Assembly: GCF_008704935.1 (NCBI RefSeq)
Contig: NZ_CP023692.1
Span: 4,268,001 to 4,332,000 of the forward strand
Source of the DNA: Streptomyces vinaceus
GTDB taxonomy: Bacteria > Actinomycetota > Actinomycetes > Streptomycetales > Streptomycetaceae
DNA length: 64,000 nucleotides
Direction of reading: 5' to 3'
In this document: positions 50,421 to 59,175 of the stretch, piece after piece
Numbering within the stretch: the first letter of the stretch is position 1
How the letters are laid out: the number at the start of each line of letters is the position of its first letter
Position numbers and translations under genes: made by a program
Notes under the pieces: model-generated
Seen by the model: only the letters and a program-made list of their open reading frames with translations
The model's database searches: none
Told to the model about the DNA's origin: nothing

Positions 50421-51698
50421 TCAGGGGCGGGTGATGCGGACCTGGAAGCTGCCGTTGCGCAGTTCGCCCACCACCGAGACGCTGATGCCGGTCTGTTCGT
50501 CGGTGAAGGTCTCGCCCGGCCGGAACGGCGCGTCCGACAGCTCCCCGTGCACGTTGGGGCGCCGGGTGCAGCCACCGCTGCCGACCGCGCTGTCCGAGAC
50601 GGTGACGGGCCCGCGCCCGGTGTCCACCTGGGAGTCCACCTTGTAGATCAGTACGCCGGGCTTGCAGACGGCCTCGTCGTTCCCGGCCTGGGTGCGCACC
50701 TCCACCGCGTACCCGGCGGTGTCCGACAGCGGGACGAAGGCCAGCTTGGTGCCGCCCTGCACCCCCAGCGGGGTCAGGGTGTGGTCGCTGACGCCGGATT
50801 TCGCGGCGCAGCTGATCTGCGAGCTGTCCAGCCAGCCCAGCTTCCACTTGTGCCAGCCCAGCAGGTCGTTGTTGGCTCCCCAGTCCTCGCTCATGATGTC
50901 CCAGTGCCCGACCGTGCCCCCGCCGTCGGCGGTGTAGAGGTCGGGCAGCCCGAAGACGTGCCCGTTCTCGTGGGGGAGCACCCGGTAGCCGGTCTCCCGG
51001 TAGGTGCCCGAGCCGTCGTCCTGGCGGCTGTAGACGAAGGACGTGTTGGCGAGGGGTACGCCGTCGGCCATCGGCGCCTCGGCGTTCCCCGAGAAGGTCA
51101 CCGAGAGCACGGTGTCCAGGGCGGACGGTCCGGCGTTGGGCGTGACCAGGATGTTGACCAGGTCGTAGCGGCTGAAGTCCACCTCCGCGTCGGCGGCCTT
51201 CACGATGTGCTCGACGAGCTGCCGGTAGCCCGGCTCGTACGTGGATCCGCGCCCGATCCCGTACGCGGCGAACGGCATCGGCATCCGCAGCCAGGTCCTT
51301 ATCGGGGCCTCGGCCCGGTACGTGAGCCGCCCGTACGAGCTGGTGCGGAACCAGTCGGAGGTCTGGGGGAAGAACTCCGCCATGCGGTCCAGCGCCGTGC
51401 CCTCGCCCTTGGCGTCCGGGAAGTCGATCATCAGGTTCAGCGCGCGGACCTCGCCGGTCGAGCGGGAGTACCCCGGCGGGGTCGGCAGCCCCTCGGACAT
51501 CTGGACGCCCATCGCGCCGGTGATCCGGCAGGGTGCCAGCGCCGACTCGGCGCTCGTGGCCACGGGCCCGGCCGCGGAGTGGCCTCGGCTGGATATCCCG
51601 GTGCTCGCGGTGGCGGTGATCCCGAGGGCCAGCACGGTGAGGCCGATGTACGCGCCGGCGCGGCGTGGTGCGCGTATCCGGTGGCGGGTCTGCGGCAT
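50421..51698 (-). CDS. Secreted M6-family (immune inhibitor A-like) metalloprotease
   Basis: 425 residues. A basic twin-Arg-like start (RIRAPRRAGAYIGLTVLALG) leads into a signal peptide. The catalytic domain has zinc motif LPHENGHVFGLPDLY (H-E-x-x-H) and the following GHWDIMSEDWG segment, as in M6 proteases. The C-terminal part is beta-rich (VLIYKVDSQVDTGRGPVTVS). ATG 51698 begins the signal; the longer frame to 51758 is less likely. A perfect Crp-type palindrome lies 116 bases upstream. Confidence 0.9.
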   Translation of the reverse strand: MPQTRHRIRAPRRAGAYIGLTVLALGITATASTGISSRGHSAAGPVATSAESALAPCRITGAMGVQMSEGLPTPPGYSRSTGEVRALNLMIDFPDAKGEGTALDRMAEFFPQTSDWFRTSSYGRLTYRAEAPIRTWLRMPMPFAAYGIGRGSTYEPGYRQLVEHIVKAADAEVDFSRYDLVNILVTPNAGPSALDTVLSVTFSGNAEAPMADGVPLANTSFVYSRQDDGSGTYRETGYRVLPHENGHVFGLPDLYTADGGGTVGHWDIMSEDWGANNDLLGWHKWKLGWLDSSQISCAAKSGVSDHTLTPLGVQGGTKLAFVPLSDTAGYAVEVRTQAGNDEAVCKPGVLIYKVDSQVDTGRGPVTVSDSAVGSGGCTRRPNVHGELSDAPFRPGETFTDEQTGISVSVVGELRNGSFQVRITRP

Positions 51699-51813
51699 GG
51701 AGATCGCCTTCGGGTCCGCGGCAGCCGGCCGGGCCCGGACTGCGCTCTGTGCGATCACCCTCCGTCGGCCGCGGCGCGCCCGCGCGTCGGGTACGTCCGA
51801 ACGGGAACCCGAA

Positions 51814-51829
51814 TGTGACCCAGGTCACA
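51814..51829. promoter_or_regulatory. Perfect Crp-type palindrome (TGTGACCCAGGTCACA)
   Basis: Exact TGTGA-N6-TCACA, symmetrical throughout except the CA centre. It lies between the divergent M6 protease and TetR genes. A one-mismatch version with the same centre is at 22438. Confidence 0.7.
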
Positions 51830-51944
51830 CAAGAGAGTGAAATAACCGGGGACGCAATCCCCGTTTGTACGGGAGTCCCGCAAAGCGGGGACCGGCTCCC
51901 CGTTTGGGAGCGGGTACGAGACCCAAGGCCCAGGGAGGCCCCGC

Positions 51945-52655
51945 ATGAAGCGCCCCACCACCTCGGCGGCGGCCCCGTCCGCCCCGGAGGCGGCCGTGGA
52001 CCTGCCGGCGGATCCGTCCGCGGAGTCCACCCCGGTCCCGCGGCCGCGCGCGGACGCCGTCCGCAACCGCGAGCGGATCCTGGCGGCGGCGCGCGAGGTA
52101 CTGGTGGAGCAGGGCTCGGCGGCGCCGTTCGACGAGATCGCCCGCCGGGCGGGCGTCGGCAACGCGACCCTCTACCGGCACTTCCCCGACCGTGCGGCCC
52201 TGGTCCACCACGTCGTGCTCTTCGTCATGGACCGGGTCACGGTCCAGGCCGAGGACGCGCTCGCGCAGGAGGCCGACGCCTTCGCGGCGCTGTGCCGCTT
52301 CACGCACGCCGCCGCGGACGAGCGGATCGGCGCCCTGTGCCCCATGCTCGCCGGGGACTTCGACGGCGAGCACCCCGAACTCATCGCGGCCCGCGAGGCC
52401 TTGGCGGAGGCCGTCGAGACCCTCGTGACCGCGGGTCAGGAAGCCGGGCTGGTCCGGACGGACATCGGCGTGGGCGACCTGATGGTCGCCCTCTCCCAGC
52501 TCAGCCGGCCCCTTCCGGGCATCTCGTGCATGGCGGTCGACGGGTTCGTCCACCGTCATCTCCAGCTGTTCCTGGACGGGTTGCGTGCGCCCGCCCGCTC
52601 CGAACTGCCGGGTGAGGCGGCCACCCTCGAAGACCTCCGGCAGAAAACCATGTGA
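51945..52655 (+). CDS. TetR-family regulator
   Basis: 236 residues. An Ala/Pro-rich leader of ~35 residues precedes the HTH (NRERILAAAREVLVEQGSAA then FDEIARRAGVGNATLYRHFP). The C-terminal ligand domain contains LCPMLAGDFDGEHPELIAAR. ATG 51945 has GGGAGG 6 bases upstream. The MFS exporter gene begins 94 bases after it in the same direction, with an AT-rich dyad (52691-52709) between. The usual reading is that this protein represses the exporter until it binds the drug. Confidence 0.93.
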   Translation: MKRPTTSAAAPSAPEAAVDLPADPSAESTPVPRPRADAVRNRERILAAAREVLVEQGSAAPFDEIARRAGVGNATLYRHFPDRAALVHHVVLFVMDRVTVQAEDALAQEADAFAALCRFTHAAADERIGALCPMLAGDFDGEHPELIAAREALAEAVETLVTAGQEAGLVRTDIGVGDLMVALSQLSRPLPGISCMAVDGFVHRHLQLFLDGLRAPARSELPGEAATLEDLRQKTM

Positions 52656-52690
52656 CGCCGCCGGGTCGCGCCCGCTAGCGTCGTAAACCC

Positions 52691-52709
52691 GCCTTAAACA
52701 GTTTTAAAC
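52691..52709. promoter_or_regulatory. AT-rich dyad GCCTTAAACAGTTTTAAAC before the MFS gene
   Basis: Two TTTAAAC-like half-sites, TTAAAC and GTTTTAAAC, in the 94-base gap between TetR and exporter genes. The second is itself symmetrical (GTTT-T-AAAC). It may be the TetR operator, and may contain a -10 element. Confidence 0.45.
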
Positions 52710-52749
52710 ACCAGATTTCAGTCATTCCACACAGTAAGTGGGTACCCCC

Positions 52750-54288
52750 ATGTCCAAAACAGCCGCGCCCGCGCCGCTGGCTGCCGATCCCAGTCGCTGG
52801 AAGGCACTCGTCTTCATAGCCCTGGCCCAGCTGATGGTCGTCCTCGACGCGACGATCGTGAACATCGCGCTCCCGTCCGCCCAGACCGACCTCGGCATCT
52901 CCGACGGCAACCGCCAGTGGGTCATCACCGCGTACGCGCTCGCCTTCGGCGGACTCCTGCTCTTCGGCGGCCGCATCGCCGACAAGTGGGGCCGTAAGAA
53001 CGCCTTCATCGTCGGCCTCATCGGCTTCGCCCTGGCCTCCGCGCTCGGCGGCGCCGCCAACGGCGAGGCGATGATGCTGGGTGCCCGCGCCCTCCAGGGT
53101 GCCTTCGGCGCACTGCTGGCCCCGGCCGCGCTCTCCCTGCTGGCCGTGATGTTCACCGACGCCAAGGAGCGGGCCAAGGCCTTCGGCATCTACGGTGCGA
53201 TCGCCGGTGGCGGTGGCGCCGTCGGCCTGATCCTCGGCGGCTTCCTCACCGAGTACCTGAACTGGCGCTGGACCTTCTTCGTCAACATCCCGTTCGCGAT
53301 CATCGCGGCCGTGGGTGCGTGGATGATCATCCGTGAGCCCGCGGGCGGCCGCAACCGCGCCCCGCTCGACATCCCCGGCGTGATCCTGTCGACCACGGGT
53401 CTGGTCGCGCTGGTCTACGGGTTCACCCGGGCCGAGTCGGCCGGCTGGTCGGACGCGCTGACCGTGACCATGTTCGTCGCCTCGGCGGTGCTGCTCGCGG
53501 CCTTCGTGTTCGTCGAGTCCCGCGTGAAGTCCCCGCTGCTGCCGCTGCGCGTCCTGCTGGAGCGCAACCGCGGTGGTGTCTACCTCTCGCTCGGCCTGGC
53601 CGTCATCGCGATGTTCGGCCTGTTCCTCTTCCTCACGTACTACCTCCAGGTCGTGAAGGGCTTCTCGCCGGTCAAGACCGGCTTCGCCTTCCTGCCGATG
53701 ATCGCGGGCATGATCACGGGCTCCACCCAGATCGGTGCCCGTCTGATGACCCGGGTCGCACCCCGGCTGCTGATGGGCCCGGGCTTCCTGCTCGCCGCCA
53801 CCGGCATGCTGCTGCTGACCCAGCTGGAGGTCGGGTCCTCGTACCCGGCGCTGATCCTGCCGGCGCAGCTGCTGCTGGGTCTGGGCATGGGTACGGCGTT
53901 CATGCCGGCCATGTCGCTGGCCACGCACGGTGTGAACCCGGCCGACGCCGGTGTCGCCTCCGCCATGGTCAACACCTCGCAGCAGGTGGGCGGCGCCATC
54001 GGCACCGCGCTGCTGAACACGATCGCCGCCTCGGCGACCACCGCGTACCTGACCGACCACGCGGCCGCGGTCGCGGCGGGCGGCCCGGCGGCGAAGCTGG
54101 TGCAGGCCCAGGCGATGGTGGAGGGCTACTCCTCCGCCATCTGGTGGGCCGTCGGCATCCTGGTCGCCAGCGCGACCATCGCCCTGACGCTGATCACCAC
54201 GGGCCGGCCGGGCGCGGGCGGTCCGGTCGCCTCCGGTGACGGCGCGGGCGCCGACGCCGAGGTGAAGATCCCGGTGATCGCCCACTGA
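52750..54288 (+). CDS. MFS drug exporter (DHA2 family, 14 helices)
   Basis: 512 residues with 14 predicted helices. DHA2 motifs: LAQLMVVLDATIVNIALPSA (motif D1, LDxTxVNxALP), GGRIADKWGRKNAFIVGLIG (motif A), GAIAGGGGAVGLILGGFLT (motif C). It pumps drugs out with proton uptake in characterised relatives. ATG 52750 was preferred over GTG 52738. A hairpin follows at 54320. The TetR gene just upstream is its likely repressor. Confidence 0.93.
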   Translation: MSKTAAPAPLAADPSRWKALVFIALAQLMVVLDATIVNIALPSAQTDLGISDGNRQWVITAYALAFGGLLLFGGRIADKWGRKNAFIVGLIGFALASALGGAANGEAMMLGARALQGAFGALLAPAALSLLAVMFTDAKERAKAFGIYGAIAGGGGAVGLILGGFLTEYLNWRWTFFVNIPFAIIAAVGAWMIIREPAGGRNRAPLDIPGVILSTTGLVALVYGFTRAESAGWSDALTVTMFVASAVLLAAFVFVESRVKSPLLPLRVLLERNRGGVYLSLGLAVIAMFGLFLFLTYYLQVVKGFSPVKTGFAFLPMIAGMITGSTQIGARLMTRVAPRLLMGPGFLLAATGMLLLTQLEVGSSYPALILPAQLLLGLGMGTAFMPAMSLATHGVNPADAGVASAMVNTSQQVGGAIGTALLNTIAASATTAYLTDHAAAVAAGGPAAKLVQAQAMVEGYSSAIWWAVGILVASATIALTLITTGRPGAGGPVASGDGAGADAEVKIPVIAH

Positions 54289-54319
54289 CGCGCCTCGGGG
54301 AACCCCGGGAATGACTGAT

Positions 54320-54355
54320 GGCCCCGTGCCGTTCGCTCGCGAACGGCACGGGGCC
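54320..54355. terminator. Terminator after the MFS gene, before the convergent Uma2 gene
   Basis: Stem GGCCCCGTGCCGTTCG / CGAACGGCACGGGGCC with a very tight loop. It lies between convergent genes and could serve both. Confidence 0.88.
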
Positions 54356-54370
54356 GGTCCTGTTCCCGCG

Positions 54371-55015
54371 CTAGCCCGCCCCGCCGGGCCCGGTGATGTC
54401 GCTGCCGATGGTGAACCCCTTGGCGGGGCCCGAGGGAACGGTGACGCCGGTTCCGTAGGAGGCCCTGACCTCGTCCTGGTAGACGGCGCTCCCCGGATCG
54501 GGCGCGCTCAGCACGGTGACGGTGCCGCCCGCGTCGTAGTCGTCGATGAGCACGTAGACCGCGATCCCCGCGCGCGCGTACTCGCGCCGCTTGCGGGTGC
54601 GGTCGCGGGTGATGTTGTCGTGGCCGGGGGATACGACTTCGACGATCAGCTGGACCGCGGTGGCGTCGATCCCGAGGCCGTCCTCGGTCACGTGTTCCTC
54701 CGCGTCATCCAGTGAGATGAACAGGTCGGGGATCCACGCCTTGCGGTGGTGGACGACGTTCATGTCCTGGTACGCAGCGAACTCGCCGCGGGGCAGGAAC
54801 GCGTCCAAGGCGCGCCGAAGCCGGTTCGCGATCCGTCCGTGTGAGTAGCGCCCCGTGGGTGACACCTCGATGAACCCCTCGACGATCTCGGCGTGATAGC
54901 CCTCGGGGGGGTCCATGGCTTTCCATGACTGCCACACGGCCTCGTCCTGGTCCGACGGGGACGTCGCGACCTCCGGCATTACGGCCTCCAGCGTCTCGTG
55001 GGCGAGAGCGGTCAT
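54371..55015 (-). CDS. Uma2-family (DUF820) PD-(D/E)XK nuclease-like protein
   Basis: 214 residues. YHAEIVEGFIEVSPTGRYSH, then RKAWIPDLFISLDDAEEH (the P-D segment), and LIVEVVSPGHDNITRDRTRK (E-V-x-S-P) followed by KRREYARAGIAVYVLID. The layout D...E-V-x-S-P...K-x-x-x-Y matches the Uma2 nuclease-like family, which is highly multiplied in Streptomyces and cyanobacteria and whose role is unknown. ATG 55015 has AGGAGGT 8 bases upstream. Confidence 0.92.
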   Translation of the reverse strand: MTALAHETLEAVMPEVATSPSDQDEAVWQSWKAMDPPEGYHAEIVEGFIEVSPTGRYSHGRIANRLRRALDAFLPRGEFAAYQDMNVVHHRKAWIPDLFISLDDAEEHVTEDGLGIDATAVQLIVEVVSPGHDNITRDRTRKRREYARAGIAVYVLIDDYDAGGTVTVLSAPDPGSAVYQDEVRASYGTGVTVPSGPAKGFTIGSDITGPGGAG

Positions 55016-55470
55016 GGTGCAGCACCTCCTCTCAGTCTGGGCGTCGCCGGCCGGGCGGCACAAGCGACTCTCCCAAGCCAGGAGGCGGCCCGGCCATGCC
55101 GCGGGAATACGCCCGCCTCTCGTCCGGACGGGTGAGGGAGGGGTGGGTTTGGGGTGGTTGTCGGGTATCCGGCGGTTCGGTGGGTGGGGGAGGCAACCAG
55201 AAGGGGGCGGGGGTCGTCTTCAGGGGCGGAGTGAGCAGCCGCGGCGCGCGTCGCGGAGTGTGACGGCGGTCACCCCGACGCGGTGGCGGGGCAGGATACT
55301 GCAAGATCCCCAAAAAGAGGGACCGCCGTGGGAATTCTGTCCCGATTCCAGTCGTTGTTTCCTTCGGAAGCGGGCACTCGGGAGAGTGTCCAGGGATGCG
55401 GGGACGCACCGGCAAGACCCCCGCGTTCCAGCAGCCGCACCGCGACCTAACTCATTGCAAGGGAGCACGC
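55016..55470. other. Intergenic region before hrdD
   Basis: About 455 bases with no gene I can support. 55130-55210 is G-rich. The promoter of hrdD should be in 55270-55460; a candidate is listed separately. Confidence 0.5.
55331..55358 (+). promoter_or_regulatory. Possible sigma-E-like promoter of hrdD
   Basis: GGAAT, 17 bases, CGTTGT (55331-55358), 113 bases before the start codon. hrdD of S. coelicolor is known to be transcribed partly by SigE, and this is near that pattern, but GGAAC is not exact. Confidence 0.3.
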
Positions 55471-56448
55471 ATGGCAACCCGCGCCGTCGCCCGTAGTCAG
55501 TCCAGGGGCAGCGCCCGCGCTGTGGGCGGGGAGATCGCCGACCGCGACCTGGTGGGCATGTACCTCGACGAGATCGCGCGTACCCCGCTGCTCGACGCGG
55601 CCAAGGAAGTGGAGCTCTCCCAGATCATCGAAGCGGGCGTCTACGCCCGGCAGATCCTCGACGGAGAGATAGAGCGCGAGGGCGAGACCCCGGCCCGCGA
55701 GGAGCTGGAAGCCCTGGCCGCGGAGGGGGAGCGGGCCAAGGAGATCTTCATCCGCTCCAACCTGCGCCTCGTCGTGGCCGTCGCCCGGCGCTACCCGCGC
55801 AGCGGCCTGCCCCTGCTCGACCTGATCCAGGAGGGCAACGCCGGCCTGGTGCGCGCCGTCGAGAAGTTCGACTACGCCAAGGGCTTCAAGTTCTCCACGT
55901 ACGCGACGTGGTGGATCCGCCAGGCCATCACCCGCTCCATCGCCGACCAGTCCCGCACCATCCGCCTCCCCGTCCACCTGGTCGAGGAGCTCGGCCGGAT
56001 CCGCCGCGTGCAGCGCGAGTTCAACCGCGAGAACGGCCGGGATCCGGAGCACGCCGAGATCGCCGCCGAGCTGGACACGACGGAGAAGCGCGTCGGTGAC
56101 GTACTGGACTGGGCGCGCGACCCCGTCAGCCTGAACATGGCGGTGGACGACGAGGGCGAGACGCAGTTCGGCGACCTCCTGGAGGACACCTCCGCGATCT
56201 CCCCCGAGCAGTCTGTCCTGTCGCTCCTGCGCAGCGAGGAGCTGGAGGACCTGCTGGGCAAGCTGGACCAGCGCACGGCGTCCATCATCAAGATGCGGTA
56301 CGGGATCGACGACGGCCGCGAGCGGACCCTGACGGAGGTCGGCAAGCAGCACGGCCTGACCCGCGAGCGGATCCGGCAGATCGAGAAGCACGCCCTGCTG
56401 GAGCTGAAGCGGATGGCCCGCGACACGGGCTTCGACGCGGTGGCCTGA
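55471..56448 (+). CDS. hrdD: RNA polymerase sigma factor, group 2 (HrdD-like)
   Basis: 325 residues. Region 1.2 DRDLVGMYLDEIARTPLLDA, region 2 NLRLVVAVARRYPRSGLPLL and FKFSTYATWWIRQAITRSIA, region 3 RLPVHLVEELGRIRRVQREF, region 4 RTLTEVGKQHGLTRERIRQI. No large region 1.1 extension, so it is a group 2, non-essential relative of HrdB; size and sequence fit HrdD. In S. coelicolor, hrdD lies a few genes from the fructose genes, as here (fruR/fruK at 59.2-60.9 kb). ATG 55471 has AAGGGAG upstream. Confidence 0.85.
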   Translation: MATRAVARSQSRGSARAVGGEIADRDLVGMYLDEIARTPLLDAAKEVELSQIIEAGVYARQILDGEIEREGETPAREELEALAAEGERAKEIFIRSNLRLVVAVARRYPRSGLPLLDLIQEGNAGLVRAVEKFDYAKGFKFSTYATWWIRQAITRSIADQSRTIRLPVHLVEELGRIRRVQREFNRENGRDPEHAEIAAELDTTEKRVGDVLDWARDPVSLNMAVDDEGETQFGDLLEDTSAISPEQSVLSLLRSEELEDLLGKLDQRTASIIKMRYGIDDGRERTLTEVGKQHGLTRERIRQIEKHALLELKRMARDTGFDAVA

Positions 56449-56555
56449 CCCGGACCGACCGGCCGCCCGCCCGCCCGACCGGCGGGCCGCGCCCCCAGAA
56501 CGAGCCCCCGGTGCCTACCCCCCCCCAGGCGCCGGGGGCTCCCCCGCGCCCCCAC

Positions 56556-57506
56556 TCACCCCTGCGGCCGCACCGCCGCCGTGAGCCGGGACGCCAGCGC
56601 GCGGGCCGCCTCGGTCAGGAAGTCGGGGGTGTGGACCGTGAAGGGCACCGCGGTCAGCGCCAGCCGGGCCGCCACCCACTCGGGGGAGTCCCCGCTGGAG
56701 AACCGCACCCGGCAGCCCCCGTCCACGGGCTCCGCGTGCTGGCGCAGCCATCCGGGCAGCACCTCGGCCGGGGCCTCGAACGACACGTCCACCGGGTACG
56801 TCTCCCCGCCCCGCAGCCCGCGCCGTACGAACTCCGCCGCGTCCATCGGCAGCTCCCGCGGAGTGAACCGGGCGCCCGTCGCGAACGGCTCCGCCACCCG
56901 GTCCACCCGGAACGTCCGCCAGTCTCCCCGGTCCAGGTCGTACGCCACCAGGTACCACCGGCTCCCGGTGCTCACCAGCCGGTACGGCTCCACCAGCCGC
57001 TTCGAGTCCGCCCCGCCCCGCGCCCGGTACGCGAACCGCAGCCGCTCGGGGCCGGCCACCGCCGCCGCCATCGTGGTCAGCGTCCGCGGGTCGATGCTCG
57101 GCCCGTCCCCCCGGGTCACCGCGACCGTCGCCGACTGCAACGCCCCCACCCGGCGCCGCAGCCGCCCCGGCAGGACCTGTTCCAGCTTCGCGAGGGCCCG
57201 TACGGAGGCCTCCTCCACCCCCTCGATGGCGTGCCCGGCACCCGCCCGCAACCCCACCGCGATCGCCACCGCCTCCTCGTCGTCCAGCAGCAGCGGCGGC
57301 ATCGCGGCCCCCGCCACCAGCCGGTACCCGCCCTCGGCGCCCAGCGTGGCCTCCACCGGGTACCCCAGCTCCCGCAGCCGCTCGATGTCGCGGCGGATCG
57401 TGCGCGGGCTGACCCGCAGCCGCTCCGCCAGCTCGCTGCCGGGCCATTCGCGCGGGGTCTGGAGCAGGGAGAGCAGGGTCAGCAGCCGCGCCGGGGTGTC
57501 GGTCAT
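56556..57506 (-). CDS. WYL-domain transcriptional regulator (YafY/DeoR-like)
   Basis: 316 residues. HTH_11 at the N-terminus (LLTLLSLLQTPREWPGSELA then ERLRVSPRTIRRDIERLREL). WYL domain in the middle (PYRLVSTGSRWYLVAYDLDR, then DWRTFRVDRV). The C-terminal WCX part follows. WYL proteins sense nucleic acid or small ligands. ATG 57506 is the start used, and the divergent MFS gene begins 64 bases away. A perfect dyad, CCTAGA-N5-TCTAGG, lies between, and this protein is its most likely binder. Confidence 0.92.
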   Translation of the reverse strand: MTDTPARLLTLLSLLQTPREWPGSELAERLRVSPRTIRRDIERLRELGYPVEATLGAEGGYRLVAGAAMPPLLLDDEEAVAIAVGLRAGAGHAIEGVEEASVRALAKLEQVLPGRLRRRVGALQSATVAVTRGDGPSIDPRTLTTMAAAVAGPERLRFAYRARGGADSKRLVEPYRLVSTGSRWYLVAYDLDRGDWRTFRVDRVAEPFATGARFTPRELPMDAAEFVRRGLRGGETYPVDVSFEAPAEVLPGWLRQHAEPVDGGCRVRFSSGDSPEWVAARLALTAVPFTVHTPDFLTEAARALASRLTAAVRPQG

Positions 57507-57544
57507 ACGATCCACATTGCCACGGGAAGTAGGACACCCTCTGG

Positions 57545-57561
57545 CCTAGATGGGGTCTAGG
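57545..57561. promoter_or_regulatory. Operator candidate CCTAGA-N5-TCTAGG
   Basis: Perfect 6+6 dyad ending 9 bases before the ATG of the MFS gene, in the gap shared with the divergent WYL regulator. CTAG is rare in this GC-rich DNA, which makes two copies in 17 bases notable. Confidence 0.6.
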
Positions 57562-57570
57562 TTTCCTTCC

Positions 57571-59055
57571 ATGACCTCCGAGACCACCTCGCCCGCCGAT
57601 CGCCGCCGCTGGCTGGCGCTGGCCATCGTGATGACCGCGTCCTTCATGGACCTCGTCGACGTCACGATCGTCAACATCGCGATACCCAGCATGCGCCAGG
57701 ACTTCGGCGCCTCCACCAGCGCGATCCAGTGGATCACCGCCGGCTACGCGCTCGCCTTCGCCGCCGGCCTCATCACGGGCGGACGCCTCGGGGACATCTA
57801 CGGACGCAGGCGCCTCTTCCTCGTGGGCGTCGCCGGCTTCACCGCCGCCTCCCTCCTGTGCGGCATCGCGGCCGACCCCGCCATGCTCGTCGCCTCCCGC
57901 CTCCTCCAGGGCGGCATGGCGGCCATGATGGTGCCGCAGGTCCTGGCGATCATCCACGTCACCTTCCCGCCGCACGAGCGCGGCAAGGTCTTCGGCATGT
58001 TCGGCGCGATCGTCGGCCTCGGCGCGGTCTCGGGGCCGATGCTCGGCGCGCTGCTCACCGAGTGGAACCTCTTCGGCCTCGAATGGCGCACGATCTTCCT
58101 GATCAACCTGCCCGTCGGCATCGCGGCCGTGATCCTGGGCCGCAAGTTCATCTCGGAGTCCAAGGCCCCCAAGGCCCTGCGCCTCGACCTGGTCGGTGTG
58201 GTCCTGGCCACCCTCGCCCTGGTCATGCTGATCTTCCCGCTCACCCAGGGCCGGGAGAACGACTGGCCGCTGTGGGGCTTCCTGTGCATGGGCGCCTCGC
58301 CGCTGGTCTTCGCCGCCTTCATCGCGTACGAGAAGTACAAGATCAAGAAGGACGGCTCCCCGCTCGTCGAGCTCTCCCTCTTCCGGATCAAGAGCTTCGC
58401 CGGCGGCATCGCCGTCCAGCTGACCTTCGGCCTGGCGACCGGCATCTTCTTCCTCGTCTGGACGCTCTACATGCAGATGGGCCTCGGCTGGAGCCCGCTG
58501 CGCGCCGGCACCACCGGCATCCCCTTCTCCATCGCCGTCTCCGTCGCGGCCGGGCTCTCGGTCGAGAAGCTCGTCCCGCGTTTCGGCCGCAAGGTGCTCC
58601 AGGCCGGCGCGCTGACCATGGCCGCGGGTCTGCTCCTCTACATCTGGGAGTCGCAGCACTACGGCATGGGGATCGCCTCCTGGCAGATGGCCGCCCCGCT
58701 GGTCGTCATGGGCATCGGCATGGGCCTGATCGTCGCCCCGCTGAACGACACCATCCTGTCCCAGGTGCCGCGCGAGCACGCCGGCTCGGCCTCCGGCCTG
58801 ATCAACACCACCGGCCAGATGGGCAACGCGCTCGGCCTCGCGCTGACCTCCGTCGTCTTCTTCGGGTCGATCGAGGACGACCGGGCCTTCGGCGCGCCGT
58901 ACGTCGACGCCTTCCGCGGCTCGCTGTGGTGGGTCGTGGCGGTGCTCGTCGTGATCTTCGCGGTGATGTTCGTGCTGCCGCGCAAGCAGGTCCCGATGGA
59001 GGAGCGCGAGGGCGGTACGCAGGCCCCCGCCTCCGAGGCCGTTCCCGTCGGGTAA
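57571..59055 (+). CDS. MFS drug exporter (DHA2 family)
   Basis: 494 residues, about 14 helices. ASFMDLVDVTIVNIAIPSMR (motif D1), GGRLGDIYGRRRLFLVGVAG (motif A), FGAIVGLGAVSGPMLGALLT (motif C). It is a proton-driven exporter in known relatives; the drug is unknown. ATG 57571 was chosen; ATG 57550 is in frame but inside the operator dyad. Divergent from the WYL regulator. Confidence 0.93.
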   Translation: MTSETTSPADRRRWLALAIVMTASFMDLVDVTIVNIAIPSMRQDFGASTSAIQWITAGYALAFAAGLITGGRLGDIYGRRRLFLVGVAGFTAASLLCGIAADPAMLVASRLLQGGMAAMMVPQVLAIIHVTFPPHERGKVFGMFGAIVGLGAVSGPMLGALLTEWNLFGLEWRTIFLINLPVGIAAVILGRKFISESKAPKALRLDLVGVVLATLALVMLIFPLTQGRENDWPLWGFLCMGASPLVFAAFIAYEKYKIKKDGSPLVELSLFRIKSFAGGIAVQLTFGLATGIFFLVWTLYMQMGLGWSPLRAGTTGIPFSIAVSVAAGLSVEKLVPRFGRKVLQAGALTMAAGLLLYIWESQHYGMGIASWQMAAPLVVMGIGMGLIVAPLNDTILSQVPREHAGSASGLINTTGQMGNALGLALTSVVFFGSIEDDRAFGAPYVDAFRGSLWWVVAVLVVIFAVMFVLPRKQVPMEEREGGTQAPASEAVPVG

Positions 59056-59081
59056 CGCCTCCCTCACCCCCGTACGGGCAT

Positions 59082-59165
59082 GTCCGCTTCTGTTGGCGGG
59101 CGTGCCCGTTTGGTTTGGTATGGCTTGATATCGGCGTACAGTAGGCGTAATCCGCAGAAACGGAC
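59082..59165. promoter_or_regulatory. fruR promoter region with 11-bp inverted repeats
   Basis: GTCCGCTTCTG (59082-59092) and CAGAAACGGAC (59155-59165) are inverted copies with one mismatch, bracketing an AT-rich stretch (TTGATATCGGCGTACAGTAG). Likely FruR binding sites and promoter, ending 10 bases before the start codon. Confidence 0.55.
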
Positions 59166-59175
59166 GCGAACCCAC

